This document shows, piece by piece, positions 61,957 through 64,000 of a DNA stretch of 64,000 nt. The stretch covers positions 428,073 to 492,072 of the forward strand of contig DASP01000005.1 in NCBI GenBank assembly GCA_002503825.1, read 5' to 3'. Origin of the DNA: Methanoregulaceae archaeon UBA467 (GTDB lineage: Archaea > Halobacteriota > Methanomicrobia > Methanomicrobiales > Methanospirillaceae). Each line of letters opens with the position of its first letter. Positions within the stretch are counted from its first letter, which is position 1. The notes beneath the pieces are model-generated. The model had not been told where the DNA came from, ran no database searches, and saw nothing but the letters and a program-made list of their open reading frames with translations. The translations under genes and the position numbers were made by a program.

Positions 61957-64000
61957 TTATCCAGCAACGGATATTGCAAGGAGGGATAAAATACCTCTGG
62001 AAACGAGAATTTCATGAATTCTGCCTGCCGTGTTGACAGTCTGTACCTCCCTGAATTTATCAAGTCTTTCCTGCGTTGAGGTCTGGGGATATATTCCAGG
62101 CCGCGTTACTGTCATCTCCTGGACATTCATGTGCTCATACGAGACCCCGGTCCCTCCTAACAGTATTGCGCTATCCGCAGGTGTTCCGGAAGCATGCCTG
62201 GAGATCAAATCTGCCGTGCTCACCTTGCCCCGGGCCTGGGTAACAATGGTACCTGTCATATTACCGCAGTCCCTGACATCTATCGTCAGTTTAAGGATAT
62301 CTCCGAACCAGAACCCGTCATTTCTTATCATGCGGTACTGAGGGTTATAGATTCCAGGTGTACAGGGGGTTTTTAATTCGAACTGGAAAGTATAGGTTTG
62401 TTCAGGACCGACAAACGTCCCGGGTTCGAGGGTAACCCTTATCGGGTTGAATTTACGGGCATCGTCATTGTAGGCGCCAAGATCCACATCGTTTTGCAGC
62501 CAGCCTGTTGTTCCCGTATTATTGACGGTTACGTTGACGCTGTAGTTCCGGCATGCACACATCTCTGACGGGATTGTATCAGAAACAAATGCTGCATTCC
62601 AATACAGGGACGGGCGTGGCGGGATTGGAACCGGGCCGGGTGGAACAGGTGGAACAGGCGGAATATATTTTTCACCCAGGGGCAGGTAATCAGTGTTATT
62701 TGATGCAAGAACGAGCGGGTAGATTACAAACCCGTCTGTATCCGTGGGCTGGGTCTGTGACCATCCCGTCCCGTCCGGTCTTGCCCAGTAATTACCGCCA
62801 AGTAACCCACCTCCAATGATGTTCTGGCCCGGGGTTTTTGGAACATTCCAGGTGTTTGCCGGAGTGGATCCGTTGAATTCTGTATTATTCCAGTTATTGA
62901 AGTAATTGTTATAAATCAGGTTATTACCCGAACTATTCAGGAGAATCCCGCTCTGGTTGTTATGTGTGATGTAATTGCTCATCACTGTATTACTGTCTGA
63001 TGAATCAAGGATCATCCCGGATTTTTCGTTATAGCTCATATTGTTTCCGTTGATCAGGTTATGTGTTGAATTGAAGAGGTAAATGCCGCTGTCAAGGTTG
63101 AACAATACATCATTCCCTGTCAGGTTATTGTAACCTGAATCCCTGACGATAATCCCGGCCACGGTATTGTGGGTTGCAAGGTTATCTGTCAGTGTGTTAT
63201 TATTGCTTGTCCCATTCAGGAAGATCCCTGCTATGCCGTTGCCGGTTACTGAATTCGTATCAAGAGTGTTATTACTTGAATTAAAGAGGTTTATTCCATT
63301 TATTGCGTTATGTGACGCATTATTACCGCTCACATTATTGAGAGGGGAGTCTGTCAGGCAGATCCCTGACATGCCATTGTTCGTCGCATTGTTATCGAAC
63401 AGGTTATTCAAGGTCGCATTGTGCAGGCTGATACCACACAATACATTCGCGACTGCATCGTTCGCTGTCAGGTTGTTGCCTGTCGCGTTGACCAGGCTGA
63501 ACCCGGCTCCAAGGTTTCCGGTCGCGGCGTTGCCGGTCAGGTTGTTACCCTGCGAGTCGACAATACCAAACCCGGCCTCGCCGTTGAAACTTGCATTGTT
63601 ACCTGTCAGGACATTCTCGTTGCTGCTGCTGTTCAGCAGGATTCCGTAGAGCGTGTTGTTGAATGCCGTGTTATCCGTCAGGAAGTTCCCGCTGCTGTTG
63701 TGCAGGTTGATGCCGTTCTCGGCGTTGAAACTGGCATTATTCCCGGTGAGGTTGTTCAGCGTCGAATCCGTCAGGCAGATCCCGGACCTGCCATTGTTCG
63801 TCGCGTTGTTGTCGAACAGGTTGTTCAGATTCGAATTGTGCAGGCTGATACCACACAATACATTCGCGACTGCGTCGTTCACTGTCAGGTTGTTTCCACT
63901 GGCGTTAATGAGGCTGAACCCGCTTCCCTGGTTTCCGGTCGCGGCGTTGCCGGTCAGGTTGTTGCCCTGCGAGTCGACAATACCAAACCCGGCCTCGCCG
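61957..64000 (-). CDS. NosD-like beta-helix surface protein with NBR1-type Ig domain, partial (5' end outside window)
   Basis: At least 680 residues, open to the right edge. Most of it is right-handed beta-helix made of 23-residue coils (NNLTGNxAxxNxxxGIxLxxSS). Helix coils are followed by a linker (PPVPPVPPGPVPIPP, roughly 430-445 of the visible part), an NBR1-like Ig domain (CRNYSVNVTVNNTGTTGWLQND, RMIRNDGFWFGDIL) and an Ala/Gly-rich end. It has no membrane anchor in the visible part. Such proteins often bind or cleave polysaccharides or form cell-surface fibres. No start is visible. Confidence 0.85.
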   Translation of the reverse strand, partial: GEAGFGIVDSQGNNLTGNAATGNQGSGFSLINASGNNLTVNDAVANVLCGISLHNSNLNNLFDNNATNNGRSGICLTDSTLNNLTGNNASFNAENGINLHNSSGNFLTDNTAFNNTLYGILLNSSSNENVLTGNNASFNGEAGFGIVDSQGNNLTGNAATGNLGAGFSLVNATGNNLTANDAVANVLCGISLHNATLNNLFDNNATNNGMSGICLTDSPLNNVSGNNASHNAINGINLFNSSNNTLDTNSVTGNGIAGIFLNGTSNNNTLTDNLATHNTVAGIIVRDSGYNNLTGNDVLFNLDSGIYLFNSTHNLINGNNMSYNEKSGMILDSSDSNTVMSNYITHNNQSGILLNSSGNNLIYNNYFNNWNNTEFNGSTPANTWNVPKTPGQNIIGGGLLGGNYWARPDGTGWSQTQPTDTDGFVIYPLVLASNNTDYLPLGEKYIPPVPPVPPGPVPIPPRPSLYWNAAFVSDTIPSEMCACRNYSVNVTVNNTGTTGWLQNDVDLGAYNDDARKFNPIRVTLEPGTFVGPEQTYTFQFELKTPCTPGIYNPQYRMIRNDGFWFGDILKLTIDVRDCGNMTGTIVTQARGKVSTADLISRHASGTPADSAILLGGTGVSYEHMNVQEMTVTRPGIYPQTSTQERLDKFREVQTVNTAGRIHEILVSRGILSLLAISVAG
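63356..64000 (-). repeat. 417-bp tandem repeat inside the beta-helix gene
   Basis: 63356-63583 matches 63773-64000 at a fixed offset of 417 bases (139 codons, i.e. six 23-residue coils). Long identical runs include TGCGAGTCGACAATACC at 63551 and 63968. The rest of the unit is similar but less exact. This is a recent in-frame duplication, not a CRISPR array. Confidence 0.8.

Noticed and set aside
63100..64000. Regular repeats that could be mistaken for a CRISPR array
   Set aside because: The repeats are in-frame 69-base coils and a 417-base duplication coding for beta-helix; there are no unique spacers of fixed length.
1..64000. tRNA, rRNA genes and complete insertion sequences
   Set aside because: I looked in the gaps for cloverleaf ends, rRNA stretches and transposase motifs and saw none; a covariance search would be needed to be certain.

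Overview
The window is chromosomal DNA of a methanogenic archaeon. The gene set points to the Methanomicrobiales (Methanoregula/Methanosphaerula-like). It holds an almost unbroken operon for methyl-coenzyme M reductase (MCR) activation (atwA plus methanogenesis marker proteins 3, 6, 5, 15, 17 and 7), cofD for coenzyme F420, and archaeal information and quality-control genes (cdc48, radB, tsr3, archaeal aspS). It also has AcnX/UbiD genes of the archaeal mevalonate route, archaeal TATA boxes and GTG/TTG starts. The placement is my inference from gene content; no 16S or tRNA gene is visible.

Layout. 0-6.3 kb: an AcnX/UbiD pair (isoprenoid precursors), a membrane-anchored diadenylate-cyclase-domain protein, a small membrane protein, an HD phosphohydrolase and cofD. 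6.3-15.1 kb: a HEAT-repeat protein, a lipoprotein, a one-chain MNT-HEPN protein, an unknown protein, aspS overlapping a core-MetE methionine synthase, an FMN-type oxidase-fold protein and a YgjP-like metallopeptidase. Copies of a composite dispersed repeat lie between these genes. 15.1-27.1 kb: a RecA-fold protein with a broken P-loop, an acyl-CoA ligase behind a perfect palindrome, cdc48 divergent from larC-radB, a redoxin/CcdA/K+ channel group, dapF, ribose-1,5-bisphosphate isomerase and a HAD phosphatase.

27.1-33.9 kb is the seven-gene MCR activation operon behind a clear TATA box. Its start/stop overlaps suggest translational coupling. 34-43.5 kb: secreted or anchored proteins, an AhpD-like protein, a YgiQ-type radical SAM enzyme, a PPC-domain protein, LemA with a DUF2207 membrane protein, and a SelB-like factor. 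43.5-50 kb is an AT-richer glycosylation group: polyprenyl-phosphate sugar transferases, including a GtrA protein with a decayed GT2 domain. 50-59.4 kb: a DUF523-deoxyribosyltransferase fusion opposite tsr3, a six-PAS HTH regulator opposite a histidine kinase/response regulator pair, a TPR protein and a YkgJ-type cysteine-cluster protein. 59.4-60.4 kb is a small graveyard: an intact hicB, a frameshifted hicA, a YgiT-type antitoxin with a stop at codon 7, and the tail of a DNA methyltransferase. The window ends with an AlkA-like glycosylase and a truncated NosD-like beta-helix surface protein.

All genes were called from sequence motifs and length alone. No database search was possible. Starts were moved from the longest reading frame where a ribosome binding site, a family-typical N-terminus or a repeat element argued for it.
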